From: Bog-473 sp963736525
GTDB taxonomy: Bacteria > Actinomycetota > Acidimicrobiia > Acidimicrobiales > RAAP-2
Assembly: GCA_963736525.1 (NCBI GenBank)
Contig: CAVTPF010000013.1
Coordinates: forward strand, 1 to 64,000
Length of the DNA: 64,000 nucleotides
Direction of reading: 5' to 3'
Both the position numbers and the translations under genes were made by a program. The notes beneath the pieces were generated by a model. The model saw only the letters and a program-made list of their open reading frames with translations. It did not search any database and was not told the DNA's origin. This document shows positions 50,877 through 59,567 of the stretch, in pieces. Within the stretch, counting starts at the first letter, position 1; each line of letters opens with the position of its first letter.

Positions 50877-51491
50877 GTGACCAAGCAGGCTCAAGTCGTC
50901 CTCTTCGTGGACTATCGCAACGTGTACAAGCGTGCTCGAGAATGTTTCCTTGGCGAGGCAGCCCCACCCAGGGAGGGCCATGTCCACCCGCTTGCTCTCG
51001 ACAATCAGATCATGAGTCTTGAGAGGCGTGCAGCAGGGTGTGAGCTGAAGGAGGTTCGGGCCTATCGAGGGATGCCGGTGGCCCGCCAGGACCCGAAAGG
51101 CAATTCTGCCGCTCAGAAGCAGGTCGACAGGTGGAGGAAGTCTGGCGTCGAGGTGGTCCACAGACCGTTGCGCTATCCCCAGGGCTGGCCACAGTGCGCT
51201 GCGAAGCCCGAAGAGAAGGGCATCGACGTGGCGCTGGCGATTGACTTCGTCATGATGGCCCATCGCAATCAATTCGATGTCGGAATCATCATGTCGTGCG
51301 ATACGGACCTCCGGCCGGCAATCGAGGCTGTAATGGCAGACACCGACAAGCGCGTTGAGGTGGCCGCCTGGAAGGCAACAGCGGGGGATGGGCAGCGACT
51401 TGCCGTTCCGAAGCGAGATATCTGGTGCAACTGGTTGACGCTCGACCACTACAACAAGTGCGCGGACGGGACTGACTACTCTGCACCCTGA
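50877..51491 (+). CDS. NYN-domain ribonuclease-like protein
   Basis: A 204-residue NYN (PIN-like) nuclease. The acidic residues of the metal site are visible: VVLFVDYRNVYKRARE near the N-terminus, KGIDVALAIDFVMMAHRN in the middle and FDVGIIMSCDTDLRPAIEAV further on. NYN proteins cleave RNA and occur in RNA turnover, tRNA toxin and defence contexts. GTG 50877 is chosen because the frame upstream runs through the terminator; no ribosome site is visible, so translation may be leader-dependent. No obvious partner gene. Confidence 0.82.
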   Translation: MTKQAQVVLFVDYRNVYKRARECFLGEAAPPREGHVHPLALDNQIMSLERRAAGCELKEVRAYRGMPVARQDPKGNSAAQKQVDRWRKSGVEVVHRPLRYPQGWPQCAAKPEEKGIDVALAIDFVMMAHRNQFDVGIIMSCDTDLRPAIEAVMADTDKRVEVAAWKATAGDGQRLAVPKRDIWCNWLTLDHYNKCADGTDYSAP

Positions 51492-51643
51492 CTTCGATGG
51501 GCGTGACACGGATGTGACACAAGACGACGCAAAGCCGTGTCAAACGACGCAAAGTGTCGAAAGGTTGAATGTCCAGGTCAGGGGCTGAGTCGGGCCGAAG
51601 TCGCAGGTCGGCGCCGAGCCCCCGAAAGTACATGCTGTACTAC

Positions 51644-51678
51644 GACATCTAGAGTCCGGGGACATCTAGAGATCCGGG
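51644..51678. repeat. 17-18-bp tandem direct repeat
   Basis: GACATCTAGAGTCCGGG at 51644-51660 and GACATCTAGAGATCCGGG at 51661-51678, in the convergent region between the NYN and transpeptidase genes. No other element was seen in this 200-bp gap. Confidence 0.7.
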
Positions 51679-51697
51679 CGCCCGGTCGGGGCTTGCC

Positions 51698-53227
51698 TCA
51701 GTACACCCAGACGGTCGTGCCGATCGGGTCGATGTTGTTCGCCCACACCCAGTCGATGGCCTCGTTGCTGATGCGCGCGCACCCGTGGGAGACCGGATAG
51801 GGCGGCACGGACGTGTCGCCGTGGATGGCATAGCCGCCGGTGAAGAAGCGCGGCCGCCACAACGCACCCAGGGAGTCCACGTCGAGGCCGTCGAGGGTGC
51901 GGTAGGTCTGGAAGACCCCGGTGGGGGTGACCGCCACCGAGGTGACGCCGTCCGAGGTGTAGGTGTAGCCGCCGCCGGTCGAGGTGTTGAGCGTGTACTC
52001 GAGGTGCCCGTTGTTGACGACCATGATCAGGTCGTCCTCGAGGTCGATCTCGATCACATAGCCCGACGTGCTGCGCGGGTGGGGCACCACCCCGGCGTCG
52101 AGCGCCGCCCAGGTGGAGACGCCGACGACGCCGTCGCGGGGGAGGCCGGCCGCCTTCTGGAGCGCCCACACGGCCTGTTCGGTGCTGTCGTCGAAGGAGC
52201 CGCTCGTGGTGTCGACCCAGTAGCCGAGTGCGCTCAGCTGCTGCTGGAGCAGCGCGACGGCGGCCCCGCTGGCTCCCGGACCGAGAGTGGGCGGTGGGGG
52301 TGGGGGAGTGGTCGGCAGCAGCCAGTACCCCCCGCCGCCGGGCGTTGCCGCGATGGCCCGGATCGGGTTGGAGTTCGACTGCCCGCCCATGGAGCCCAAG
52401 AAGGCCGTGCCGAAGTTGAACACGCCTCCGTCCCGGGCGGCCAGCCAGTAGCCGCCGGAGGTGCCGGCCATGCCGACGATGGGTGCGTTGAGCGGCGTCC
52501 CGCCCATGGAGCCGAGGAACGGCGCCGTGCCGTAGTTGAAGATGCCCCCGTCGGCGGCCACCAGCCAGTAGCCCGTTCCCCCCGGCGCCGCCGCCATGCC
52601 GACAACCGGCTGGTTCAGGTGGATGGAGCCGGTCGAGCCGTAGAAGACCGCGTCGCCGTAGGAGAAGATGCCGCCGTCGGCGGCCACGAGCCAATAGCCG
52701 CCTCCGTCGGGCGTCGCGGCCATGCCCACGATGGGCTGGTTCAGCTGCATGCTGCCCGCCGACCCGTGGAAGACCGCGTCGCCATAGGAGAAGATGCCGC
52801 CGTCGGAGGCCACGAGCCAGTACCCGCCCCCGTCGGGCGTGGCGGCCATGCCCACGATGGGCTTGTTGAGCGCGATGCTGCCGGCTGAGCCGAAGAAACC
52901 GGCGTCGCCGTAGGAGAAGATGCCGCCGTCGGAGGCCACGATCCAGTAGCCGTTGCCCGAGGGTGTCGACGCCATGCCGACGGCCGGCGCGTTGAGCTGC
53001 AGCCCACCGGCCGGGCCGAAGAAGCCGGCGTTGCCGAAGTTGACCGGCTGGGCGGGATTGTCGGGATAGGCCGCCGACGCGGTGCCGGGTGCCACCGCGA
53101 TGAGGACCGGGACGAGCGTGAGGCAGCCGATCACCGCGGCGAGGAGCGGGTGCCGCAGACCGCGCCGCCGGGGATGCTCTCGTGGCGCGGCGGCGGATAT
53201 GGGGGAGGCGTTGCGATGAGCCGGCAT
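51698..53227 (-). CDS. L,D-transpeptidase with propeller-like repeats
   Basis: A 509-residue exported cell-wall enzyme. A long signal (HPLLAAVIGCLTLVPVLIAV) ends near TASAAY; residues about 63-305 are six 42-residue repeats; a peptidoglycan-binding domain (AVALLQQQLSALGYWVD, AVWALQKAAGLPRDGVVG) follows; and the YkuD catalytic domain carries the full IHGDTSVPPYPVSHGCARI motif with the catalytic Cys. It should form 3-3 peptidoglycan cross-links or attach wall proteins. ATG 53227 has AAGGAG nine bases upstream. It is last in a reverse-strand run of four genes. Confidence 0.93.
   Translation of the reverse strand: MPAHRNASPISAAAPREHPRRRGLRHPLLAAVIGCLTLVPVLIAVAPGTASAAYPDNPAQPVNFGNAGFFGPAGGLQLNAPAVGMASTPSGNGYWIVASDGGIFSYGDAGFFGSAGSIALNKPIVGMAATPDGGGYWLVASDGGIFSYGDAVFHGSAGSMQLNQPIVGMAATPDGGGYWLVAADGGIFSYGDAVFYGSTGSIHLNQPVVGMAAAPGGTGYWLVAADGGIFNYGTAPFLGSMGGTPLNAPIVGMAGTSGGYWLAARDGGVFNFGTAFLGSMGGQSNSNPIRAIAATPGGGGYWLLPTTPPPPPPTLGPGASGAAVALLQQQLSALGYWVDTTSGSFDDSTEQAVWALQKAAGLPRDGVVGVSTWAALDAGVVPHPRSTSGYVIEIDLEDDLIMVVNNGHLEYTLNTSTGGGYTYTSDGVTSVAVTPTGVFQTYRTLDGLDVDSLGALWRPRFFTGGYAIHGDTSVPPYPVSHGCARISNEAIDWVWANNIDPIGTTVWVY
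52310..53041 (-). repeat. Six tandem 126-bp repeats in the transpeptidase gene
   Basis: Each unit encodes about 42 residues with the core LNxPIVGMAATPDGGGYWLV and ASDGGIFSYGDA. Units two to four are nearly identical, and the last two are diverged. The pattern suggests a six-bladed repeat domain, as seen in surface proteins of Acidimicrobiia. Confidence 0.88.
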
Positions 53228-53240
53228 CTGGAGCTTCTCC

Positions 53241-54233
53241 TTAGATTCGCTTCGGAGCGTGCGCCAACACGTCTGGGTTCACGACGTTGATGGGGGCGCC
53301 GCTCGCGTAGGCGGTGATCTGGTCGAAGACGTCGCTGAACTGTACATCCCACTCCTCCCTGGTCACATATCCGATGTGGGGCGTGCTCAGGACATTCTCC
53401 ATGGTCAGGAGCGGGTCGTCGTCCGGGTCGAGGAGGGGCTCGGTCTCGAAGACGTCGACGGCGGCCATGCCGGGCCGCCCCGCCCGCAACGCCCTCACGA
53501 GGGCACCCGGCTCGACCAACCCGGCGCGGCTGGTGTTCACCAGCAGGGAGTCCGGCCGCATGCGGGCCAGGTCGGCCGCCGAGACGATCCCCCTGGTGGC
53601 CGGCGTGAGGCGCAGGTGGAGCGAGACCACGTCGGAGGAGGAGAAGAGCTCGGCGCGGTCCGCCGCCACGGCCAGGCCGTCGTCCCTGGCGCGCCGGAGC
53701 GACTCGGGCCGGGACCACACGAGGACGTCCATGCCGAAGGCCCGGCCGTAGCCGGCGACCACGCTCCCGATGCGGCCGTAGCCGTAGATCCCCAGCGTCG
53801 CGCCCCGGAGCGTCCGCCCCACGCCCGCCTGCCAGTGACCTGCCCGCAGCGAGGCCACCTGTTGTGGCAGCTGGCGTGCCGACGCGAGGACGAGCGCCCA
53901 GGTCAGCTCGGCGGCCGCGTAGGAGGGGGTGCCGGCATGCTGGTCGGAGCTGACGACGATGCCCAGCGCCGTGCAGGCGTCGATGTCGATGTGCGGGTAC
54001 ACGCTGCGCTGGCTGATCAGGAGCAGCTGCGGCAGCCGCTCCAGGAGCGGGGCGCGGATCTCGGTCCGCTCACGGATGAGGACGAGCACCTCGGCCCCGG
54101 TGAGACGACGACCGAGCGTGTCGGTGTCCTGGACGTGGTCGTTGAACACGGTGACGTCGTGCCCGGCGAGCTTCTCGAAGCAGGGGAGCGTCCGGACGGT
54201 GTCGAACCAGTCGTCGAGGATCGCGATCTTCAC
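53241..54233 (-). CDS. D-2-hydroxyacid dehydrogenase
   Basis: A 330-residue NAD(P)-dependent dehydrogenase of the SerA/glycerate-dehydrogenase family. The Rossmann motif is GIYGYGRIGSVVAGYG, the catalytic Arg is in LLVNTSRAGLVE, a Glu in VFETEPLLDPDDD and the His in LSTPHIGYVTREEW. The hydroxyacid substrate is not predictable. GTG 54233 starts four bases after the carbonic-anhydrase stop, implying one operon; the frame upstream is read-through of that gene. Confidence 0.9.
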   Translation of the reverse strand: MKIAILDDWFDTVRTLPCFEKLAGHDVTVFNDHVQDTDTLGRRLTGAEVLVLIRERTEIRAPLLERLPQLLLISQRSVYPHIDIDACTALGIVVSSDQHAGTPSYAAAELTWALVLASARQLPQQVASLRAGHWQAGVGRTLRGATLGIYGYGRIGSVVAGYGRAFGMDVLVWSRPESLRRARDDGLAVAADRAELFSSSDVVSLHLRLTPATRGIVSAADLARMRPDSLLVNTSRAGLVEPGALVRALRAGRPGMAAVDVFETEPLLDPDDDPLLTMENVLSTPHIGYVTREEWDVQFSDVFDQITAYASGAPINVVNPDVLAHAPKRI

Positions 54234-54237
54234 CGCG

Positions 54238-54726
54238 TCAGAGGGGGCGCTCCCAGTGGACGACGTCCTCGAGCTCGCCGCTCTCCACGTCGTAGATGAA
54301 GCCTGCGATGAGGCGCAGCCGCGACAAGTAGGGCGTGCGCGCCAGGAGGTCAACGTCCTCGCGCAGCGCGGCGGCATGGTCGTCGATGGGGAAGAAGCCC
54401 AGGTCGGCGCCCGTGAGGACGCGCAACTCGGCGTCGCTCACGCCGGCCAGCCCGCACTTGGTGTGCTGCATGACGACAGCGGTGTCCACGCCGAGGACAC
54501 CGCTCGACAGAGCGAGGCTGCGCAGTACGTCGTCGGTGACCCGGCCGCCCGCGTTGCGGATGACGTGTGCCTCTCCGAGGTGGAGCCCCAGCACGGCGAA
54601 CACGTCGATGCGGGCGTCCATGCAGGTGACGACGGCGAGGTGCCGCCCGGGGCGCGGATCGGCCACGTTGGCGCGGGCGGCGGCGTAGCCCCTGTTGGCG
54701 GCGATGAGGTCGGAGATCTGCGTCAT
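54238..54726 (-). CDS. Beta-class carbonic anhydrase
   Basis: A 162-residue zinc enzyme interconverting CO2 and bicarbonate in the cytosol. Zinc ligands are Cys35 in VVTCMDARID, His88 and Cys91 in MQHTKCGLAG; Asp37 and Arg39 form the usual dyad. VIRNAGGRVTDDVLRSL is conserved. It belongs to the short actinobacterial class (about 165 residues). ATG 54726 is used; the longer frame upstream is read-through of the CoA-transferase gene. Co-transcribed with dehydrogenase and transpeptidase genes. Confidence 0.93.
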   Translation of the reverse strand: MTQISDLIAANRGYAAARANVADPRPGRHLAVVTCMDARIDVFAVLGLHLGEAHVIRNAGGRVTDDVLRSLALSSGVLGVDTAVVMQHTKCGLAGVSDAELRVLTGADLGFFPIDDHAAALREDVDLLARTPYLSRLRLIAGFIYDVESGELEDVVHWERPL

Positions 54727-54778
54727 GGTGTCGGTGGGCCGCCCGCAAGGTAACAGCAGCGGCCCGGGCCCGAGTTCG

Positions 54779-55801
54779 TCAGCACCGGTCGAGGAAGCCC
54801 TCCCCGTGGTGCTGGTCGAGTGACGGAACCGTCCGCTCGGCGTCGGCCAGGGGCAGCCGGATGGGGAAGCCGGGGAAGGGGGCGCCCGCCAGCATCCCGG
54901 TGCGGTCGAGCACCGGGGCCACGGGTACACCCGCCGCCACGAGCCTGGTGACCAGGTCGTCCCGCTGGCGCGCCGCCACGCGCGCGCCGACGGTCTGTTG
55001 GAGCTCGCCGCCCCGCCGGCATCGCTCGTCGAATCCGAGGCCGGCCAGCTCGGCCAGGCCGAGCTCGCCGCACAGGGCGGACCAGAAGTGTTGCTCGTTG
55101 ACCACGCCGAGCGCGATTTGACCGCCGTCGCTGGTGCAGAACAGGCCGTAGCCCGGCACCGTCTCGGTCCCCGGACGCCCGGACGCATCAGCCCCGGCGG
55201 TGCCCGTCCACGTGGCCATGACGTCGGTCATGGAGACGTCGAGGTAGGTCCCGTTCCCGTGTGCGCCGCGGCCGAGCAGCGCGGCGCAGATCCCGAACGC
55301 GCCCGTCAGGCCCGAGGCCAGGTCGGCGGTGGGCAGTGGCGGGACGCCGGCGGTACCGCCCTCGGGGACGAGAGCGCCCCCCCAGGCCTGGTAGTTCACG
55401 TCATGACCTGGGAGTGCGGCGCGCTCGCCTTCCTGGCCGTAGCCCGAGATGGAGCAGTAGACGATGGCCGGGTTGACCGCCCGCACCGCCGCGTGGTCGA
55501 GCCCCAGTCGGGTCATGACGCCCGGTCGGAAGCCCTCGACCACCACGTCGGCCTCTTCGACCAGCGCCAGCGCCCGCTGCCGGCCCTCGGCACCTTTGAG
55601 GTCGAGGACGATGCTGCGCTTGCCCGCGTTGATGGGATCGAAGAGTCCGCGGTAGTGGCGCATCGGGTCACCGCCCGGGGGCTCGACCTTGAGCACGTCG
55701 GCACCGAGGGCCACCAGCAGCGACGTCGCGTACGGACCCGGCCGCCAGATGCTGAAGTCGAGCACCCGTATCCCGGAGAGGAGCGCTGTCGCCGCTGCCA
55801 C
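54779..55801 (-). CDS. Family III CoA-transferase (CaiB/BaiF)
   Basis: A 340-residue formyl-CoA-transferase-like enzyme moving CoA between carboxylic acids. The N-terminal GIRVLDFSIWRPGPYATSLL and LGADVLKVEPPGGDPMR motifs are typical, and the catalytic Asp lies in PTADLASGLTGA. It is shorter than the usual 380-400 residues, lacking part of the distal domain. First gene of the reverse-strand run; divergent from the hypothetical gene at 55843. Acyl substrate unknown; a role in degradation of fatty or aromatic acids fits nearby catabolic genes. Confidence 0.9.
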   Translation of the reverse strand: MAAATALLSGIRVLDFSIWRPGPYATSLLVALGADVLKVEPPGGDPMRHYRGLFDPINAGKRSIVLDLKGAEGRQRALALVEEADVVVEGFRPGVMTRLGLDHAAVRAVNPAIVYCSISGYGQEGERAALPGHDVNYQAWGGALVPEGGTAGVPPLPTADLASGLTGAFGICAALLGRGAHGNGTYLDVSMTDVMATWTGTAGADASGRPGTETVPGYGLFCTSDGGQIALGVVNEQHFWSALCGELGLAELAGLGFDERCRRGGELQQTVGARVAARQRDDLVTRLVAAGVPVAPVLDRTGMLAGAPFPGFPIRLPLADAERTVPSLDQHHGEGFLDRC

Positions 55802-55842
55802 GGCTGCGAGTCTTGCATTCTGGCGCCGGGTACCCTCACCTC

Positions 55843-56496
55843 ATGCTGGGATTCTTTTCTTTCACCGAGGTCACCGATCCCTCCGCCCACGAGGCCTACA
55901 ACGCCTGGCACCAGCTCGACCATCTGCCCGAGCAGTTCACGATCGACGGCATCACGTTCGGACAGCGGTGGGTCCGCTCGCCGCGGTGCCAGGCGGCCGA
56001 GGTGGCGTCGGGCGCGCTGCTCGAGCCCTTTCACTACATGACGCTGTACCTGATGCGCGACGAGTCGTGCCTGCCGCCCTTCTTCGCCCTGGCCGAGCGC
56101 CTGCGAGCCGAGGACCGCTTCTTCGCGGCGAGGCGGGCACTTCTGTCGGGGCCCTTCGAGGTCGCGGGACAGTGGGCCGCACCGCGGGTCGCGGTGTCGC
56201 CCGGCGCGGTGCCGTTCCGCCCCGCACATGGCGTCTTCGCCATCGTCGGGGCACCCGCTGACGGCGCCGCGCTCGTGGAGCACCCGGGCGTGGCCGGCGC
56301 CTGGCAGTTCGCCGATGAAGGCGGAGGGCGCACGATCACGGTGGCCTTCGTGGACGGGGACCTGTGGCAGGTCGCTGCCGCGCTCGGGGCGGGCTACGCG
56401 GACACCGGTGCGACACAGTCCCCCGAATGGTGCGGGCCGCTGGAGCGCGTCGATGCTTTTCGCTGGGACTGGTTCGCTACGCTGACGCCCCAATGA
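55843..56496 (+). CDS. Hypothetical dimeric-barrel-like protein
   Basis: A 217-residue protein of unknown function. It starts MLGFFSFTEVTDPSAHEAYN and continues AWHQLDHLPEQFTIDGITFG and QRWVRSPRC, a pattern like EthD/ABM-type ferredoxin barrels repeated twice (second half near TITVAFVDGDLWQVAAALG). I recall such genes beside acyl-CoA enzymes in actinobacteria, suggesting a catabolic helper. ATG 55843 is preferred over 55813. Its stop overlaps the next gene's ATG. Confidence 0.65.
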   Translation: MLGFFSFTEVTDPSAHEAYNAWHQLDHLPEQFTIDGITFGQRWVRSPRCQAAEVASGALLEPFHYMTLYLMRDESCLPPFFALAERLRAEDRFFAARRALLSGPFEVAGQWAAPRVAVSPGAVPFRPAHGVFAIVGAPADGAALVEHPGVAGAWQFADEGGGRTITVAFVDGDLWQVAAALGAGYADTGATQSPEWCGPLERVDAFRWDWFATLTPQ

Positions 56497-57311
56497 CCAG
56501 TGGCAAGCAGTCGAAGGCCCAGCGCAGGGCCGAGAACCAGCGCAGGGCCGCCGAGAAGCGAGCCGCCGAGCGGCGCCAGCAGCGCATGCGCATCGGGGTG
56601 CGGGTGGGCGGTGCCCTGGTGCTGCTCGCTGTCGTCGTGATCGTCATCACCCAGCTGACCGGCAACGGCGGCTCGGGCAGTGTGCCGCCCCAGTTCCAGA
56701 ACCCGCACGTCGCCGTGCAGCCCATCCCCGCCTCCATGTCCTCCACCTGGGTGCAACCGCCGGCTGGGACGCCCGGCCCCGAGACCGTGCCGGTCCCGAA
56801 GGGCCCCAAGCTGGCGACGTTGCTCAACGCCGCCACCGGGCAGACGATCGACGGCGTGCAGTGCCAGGCCGGCGAGCAGACGGTCGTGCACGTCCACACC
56901 CACCTCACGATCTTCGTGAACGGCCAGGCCCGGGTGATTCCCTACGGCATCGGGATCCCCGGGTTCCAAGCCGTCGAGACGAATGCGGGGCCTTTCGTGG
57001 AGACGGGGAGCTGCTTCTACTGGCTCCACGTGCACGCGTACGATGGGATCGTCCACATCGAGTCGCCCAGCACGACCCAGAGCTTCACGCTGGGCCAGTT
57101 CTTCGACGAGTGGGGCATACCGCTCAGCAGCACCCAGGTCGGGCCCGCGACCGGCAAGGTCACCGTCTTCTTCACCTCGCCGGGCAAGAAGCCGGGGCTC
57201 TACACGGGCAACCCCCGCAACCTCCCGCTGGGCGACCACTACCAGATCCAACTCGACGTGGGTACACCGATCGTGGCCCCGGTCCAGGTCACCAACTGGG
57301 GTGGGCTGTAA
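56493..57311 (+). CDS. Membrane-anchored protein with HxH extracellular domain
   Basis: A 272-residue protein: a basic coiled-coil N-terminus (SKAQRRAENQRRAAEKRAAE), one membrane helix (VGGALVLLAVVVIVITQL) and an extracytoplasmic domain with TVVHVHTHLTIFVNGQARVI, PYGIGIPG, CFYWLHVHAYDGIVHIES and FTLGQFFDEWGIPL. Clustered His in two strands (HVHTH, LHVHAYDGIVH) suggest a metal site. The family is recurrent in actinobacteria but has no assigned function known to me. ATG 56493 overlaps the previous stop (ATGA). Confidence 0.68.
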   Translation: MTSGKQSKAQRRAENQRRAAEKRAAERRQQRMRIGVRVGGALVLLAVVVIVITQLTGNGGSGSVPPQFQNPHVAVQPIPASMSSTWVQPPAGTPGPETVPVPKGPKLATLLNAATGQTIDGVQCQAGEQTVVHVHTHLTIFVNGQARVIPYGIGIPGFQAVETNAGPFVETGSCFYWLHVHAYDGIVHIESPSTTQSFTLGQFFDEWGIPLSSTQVGPATGKVTVFFTSPGKKPGLYTGNPRNLPLGDHYQIQLDVGTPIVAPVQVTNWGGL

Positions 57312-57354
57312 CTCCGGAGGGGTCGGCGGGCGCTCGTCGGAGGGTGGCCGTCGC

Positions 57355-58251
57355 CTACCCCACGTTCCACCGGGCGGTCGACTCGGCGTCGTGGTCCCCG
57401 TCGAGTAGCGCGCCAAGGATGGCGGGTGCCTGATGGGGCAGCAGCGACAGGTGGCCCTCGCCGGGGACCACGGTCACGGTGGCGTGCTCGATGTGCCGCT
57501 TGAGGAATGCGCGGTAACCCGGCGGTCCGGTCCGGTCGTCTGACCCCTCCCAGATGTGCACGGGAACCCGGATCTCCTCGAGTGAGAAGCCCCAGGGGTC
57601 CCCGAAGATCCGGTAGTCCTGGACGCAGCCGGCGGTCCCCTGGCGCAGCGCCTCGCGGACGAACGCCAGGGCCGTGTCGGGTGGTCCCCATTCGGTGAGC
57701 ACCGTGCGATCGGCAGGGGGAAAGGTGCGCATCGCCGCGCGCAGCAGTCGCGCGTTGCTGGCGTTGACGATGCTCACCTTCATGACGGCAGACGCCAGCC
57801 ACGGTATGCGCTGGGAGAGCACGAGGAGGGCTCGGTCCTCCAGGGTCAGCCCCCGGGTGGTTCCGTAGAGGTCGAGCGGCACCGAGCTCGAGAGGAGCGC
57901 GGCCGCCGTCACGCGCCCACCCATCCTGGCGGCGCAGACGGCCGCGTAGGGCCCGCCGGCGGACCACCCCATGACGGCGAAGCGCTCCATGCCCAGGACC
58001 TGCGTCAGCCGCTGGACGTCGGCCGGCCAGTCGATCAGGCGGCGTCCGGGCTGATAGGTCGAGAGCCCGATGCCGGGACGGTCGGGAGAGACGAGGCGGA
58101 CGCCTCTGGCCACCGCGGCACCGTGCGCGGGGGCGGCGTCGAGGCGGGAGCTCATCCCCCCGTGGAAGCTGAGGACCGGGAAGCCCGAAGGATCCCCGTA
58201 CTCCTCGTAGGCCAGCTGCCTCCCGTCGGCCAGGGTGACGAATCCCGTCAT
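57355..58251 (-). CDS. Alpha/beta hydrolase
   Basis: A 298-residue cytosolic serine hydrolase. Oxyanion motif LSFHGGMSSRLD, DRPGIGLSTYQPGR loop, nucleophile elbow VMGWSAGGPYAAV, Asp in IWEGSDDRTG and catalytic His in VPGEGHLSLLPH are all present. The lid domain is helical (TLEDRALLVLSQRIPWLASA). ATG 58251 gives the normal start MTGFVTLADGRQLAYEEYGD; the open frame upstream is shadow. Substrate unknown, probably an ester or epoxide. Confidence 0.88.
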   Translation of the reverse strand: MTGFVTLADGRQLAYEEYGDPSGFPVLSFHGGMSSRLDAAPAHGAAVARGVRLVSPDRPGIGLSTYQPGRRLIDWPADVQRLTQVLGMERFAVMGWSAGGPYAAVCAARMGGRVTAAALLSSSVPLDLYGTTRGLTLEDRALLVLSQRIPWLASAVMKVSIVNASNARLLRAAMRTFPPADRTVLTEWGPPDTALAFVREALRQGTAGCVQDYRIFGDPWGFSLEEIRVPVHIWEGSDDRTGPPGYRAFLKRHIEHATVTVVPGEGHLSLLPHQAPAILGALLDGDHDAESTARWNVG

Positions 58252-58358
58252 GTCCGGGCCGCGCCCTTTCGGTCGGGCAGGCCGGTTCCGCGGTTCCGGC
58301 CGCCGGTCCTTCGAGGTTGAGCAGGTGCCCGCACGAGTGCACGCTATAGGGTGCGGGC

Positions 58359-59549
58359 ATGAGTGCGAACGTCGATGACCTGGTTGACGGCCTGCTGGCC
58401 GACTGCCCACCGGCGACGACGCCGCCACAGCAGTTTCTGGGGGAGCAGTACGACAGGGGTCTGGCCTGGCTGCATTTCCCGAAGGACTGCGGGGGTCTCG
58501 GCCTGACGCCCAGGGACCACCAGCACGTCCAGTCGCGCCTGCACGAAGGGGGCGCCCCCGTTGCCGGGACGAAGAACCCCATCGGGTACGGAATGTGCGC
58601 CCCCACCATCGTCACCCACGGCACGCCGGAGCAGATGGCGCGCTATCTGCGCCCGCTCTTCGCCAACGAGGAGATCTGGTGCCAGCTGTTCAGCGAGCCG
58701 GGCGCAGGTTCGGACGTCGCGGGGCTGTCGACCCGCGCCGAGCGGGACGGCGACGAGTGGTTGCTCAACGGGCAGAAGGTGTGGACGACGCTGGCCCACA
58801 TTTCGTCCTTCGGGCTGCTCGTGGCGCGCACCAACCCCGACGTCCCCAAGCACCGGGGGATGACGGCGTTCCTGGTCGACATGCACGCCCCCGGCGTCGA
58901 GGTGCGCCCCCTGTTCCAGATCACCGGCGAGGCCGAGTTCAACGAGGTCTTCTTCACCGATGTGCGGATGCCCGACAGCGCCCGCCTCGGCGGCGAGGGG
59001 GATGGGTGGAACGTGGCGGTGACGACGCTGATGAACGAGCGGGTCTCCATCGGGGGCGCGGTGACGCGGCGGGGAGGCGGTCCGATCGCCGAGGCCCTGC
59101 GGATCTGGAAGGATCGCTGGCAGGGGGACACCTCGCCCCGGGCGCTGGCGATGCGGGACCGCCTCGTCTCGAGCTACATCCGCAGCGAGGCGTTCTCCAT
59201 GACCAACATGCGAGCGGCCCAGACGCGCAAGGCGGGCACCCCCGGGCCCGAGGGTTCGGTGGCCAAGCTGGCTTTTGCCGAGGAGAACAAGCGTGTCTAC
59301 GACCTGTGCCTGGACCTGTTGGGCAGCGACGGCATGTTGTTCCCCGCGGGGTACCCGATGGTGCGTCCGGACCTGGTCGGCATGGGCTCGCCCGACGTGC
59401 ACAAGATGTTCCTGCGGGTGCGAGCCAATTCCATCGAGGGCGGGACGTCGGAGGTCATGCGCAACATCCTGGGCGAGCGCGTTCTCGGCCTCCCCGGTGA
59501 CGTCCGCACGGACAAGGAGCTGGCGTGGAAGGACGTGCCGCGCAGCTGA
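58359..59549 (+). CDS. Acyl-CoA dehydrogenase
   Basis: A 396-residue FAD enzyme of the acyl-CoA dehydrogenase family. The N-terminal helices are followed by the FSEPGAGSDVAGLSTRAERD flavin/substrate motif, the WLLNGQKVWTTLAHISSFGL segment, and the C-terminal SIEGGTSEVMRNILGERVLG motif. No clear catalytic Glu could be placed by eye. It may oxidise fatty, sterol-side-chain or aryl acyl-CoA. RpiA follows 18 bases downstream, and an alpha/beta hydrolase is divergent upstream. Confidence 0.92.
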   Translation: MSANVDDLVDGLLADCPPATTPPQQFLGEQYDRGLAWLHFPKDCGGLGLTPRDHQHVQSRLHEGGAPVAGTKNPIGYGMCAPTIVTHGTPEQMARYLRPLFANEEIWCQLFSEPGAGSDVAGLSTRAERDGDEWLLNGQKVWTTLAHISSFGLLVARTNPDVPKHRGMTAFLVDMHAPGVEVRPLFQITGEAEFNEVFFTDVRMPDSARLGGEGDGWNVAVTTLMNERVSIGGAVTRRGGGPIAEALRIWKDRWQGDTSPRALAMRDRLVSSYIRSEAFSMTNMRAAQTRKAGTPGPEGSVAKLAFAEENKRVYDLCLDLLGSDGMLFPAGYPMVRPDLVGMGSPDVHKMFLRVRANSIEGGTSEVMRNILGERVLGLPGDVRTDKELAWKDVPRS

Positions 59550-59567
59550 GCGCCCCCCGAGGTGAAC

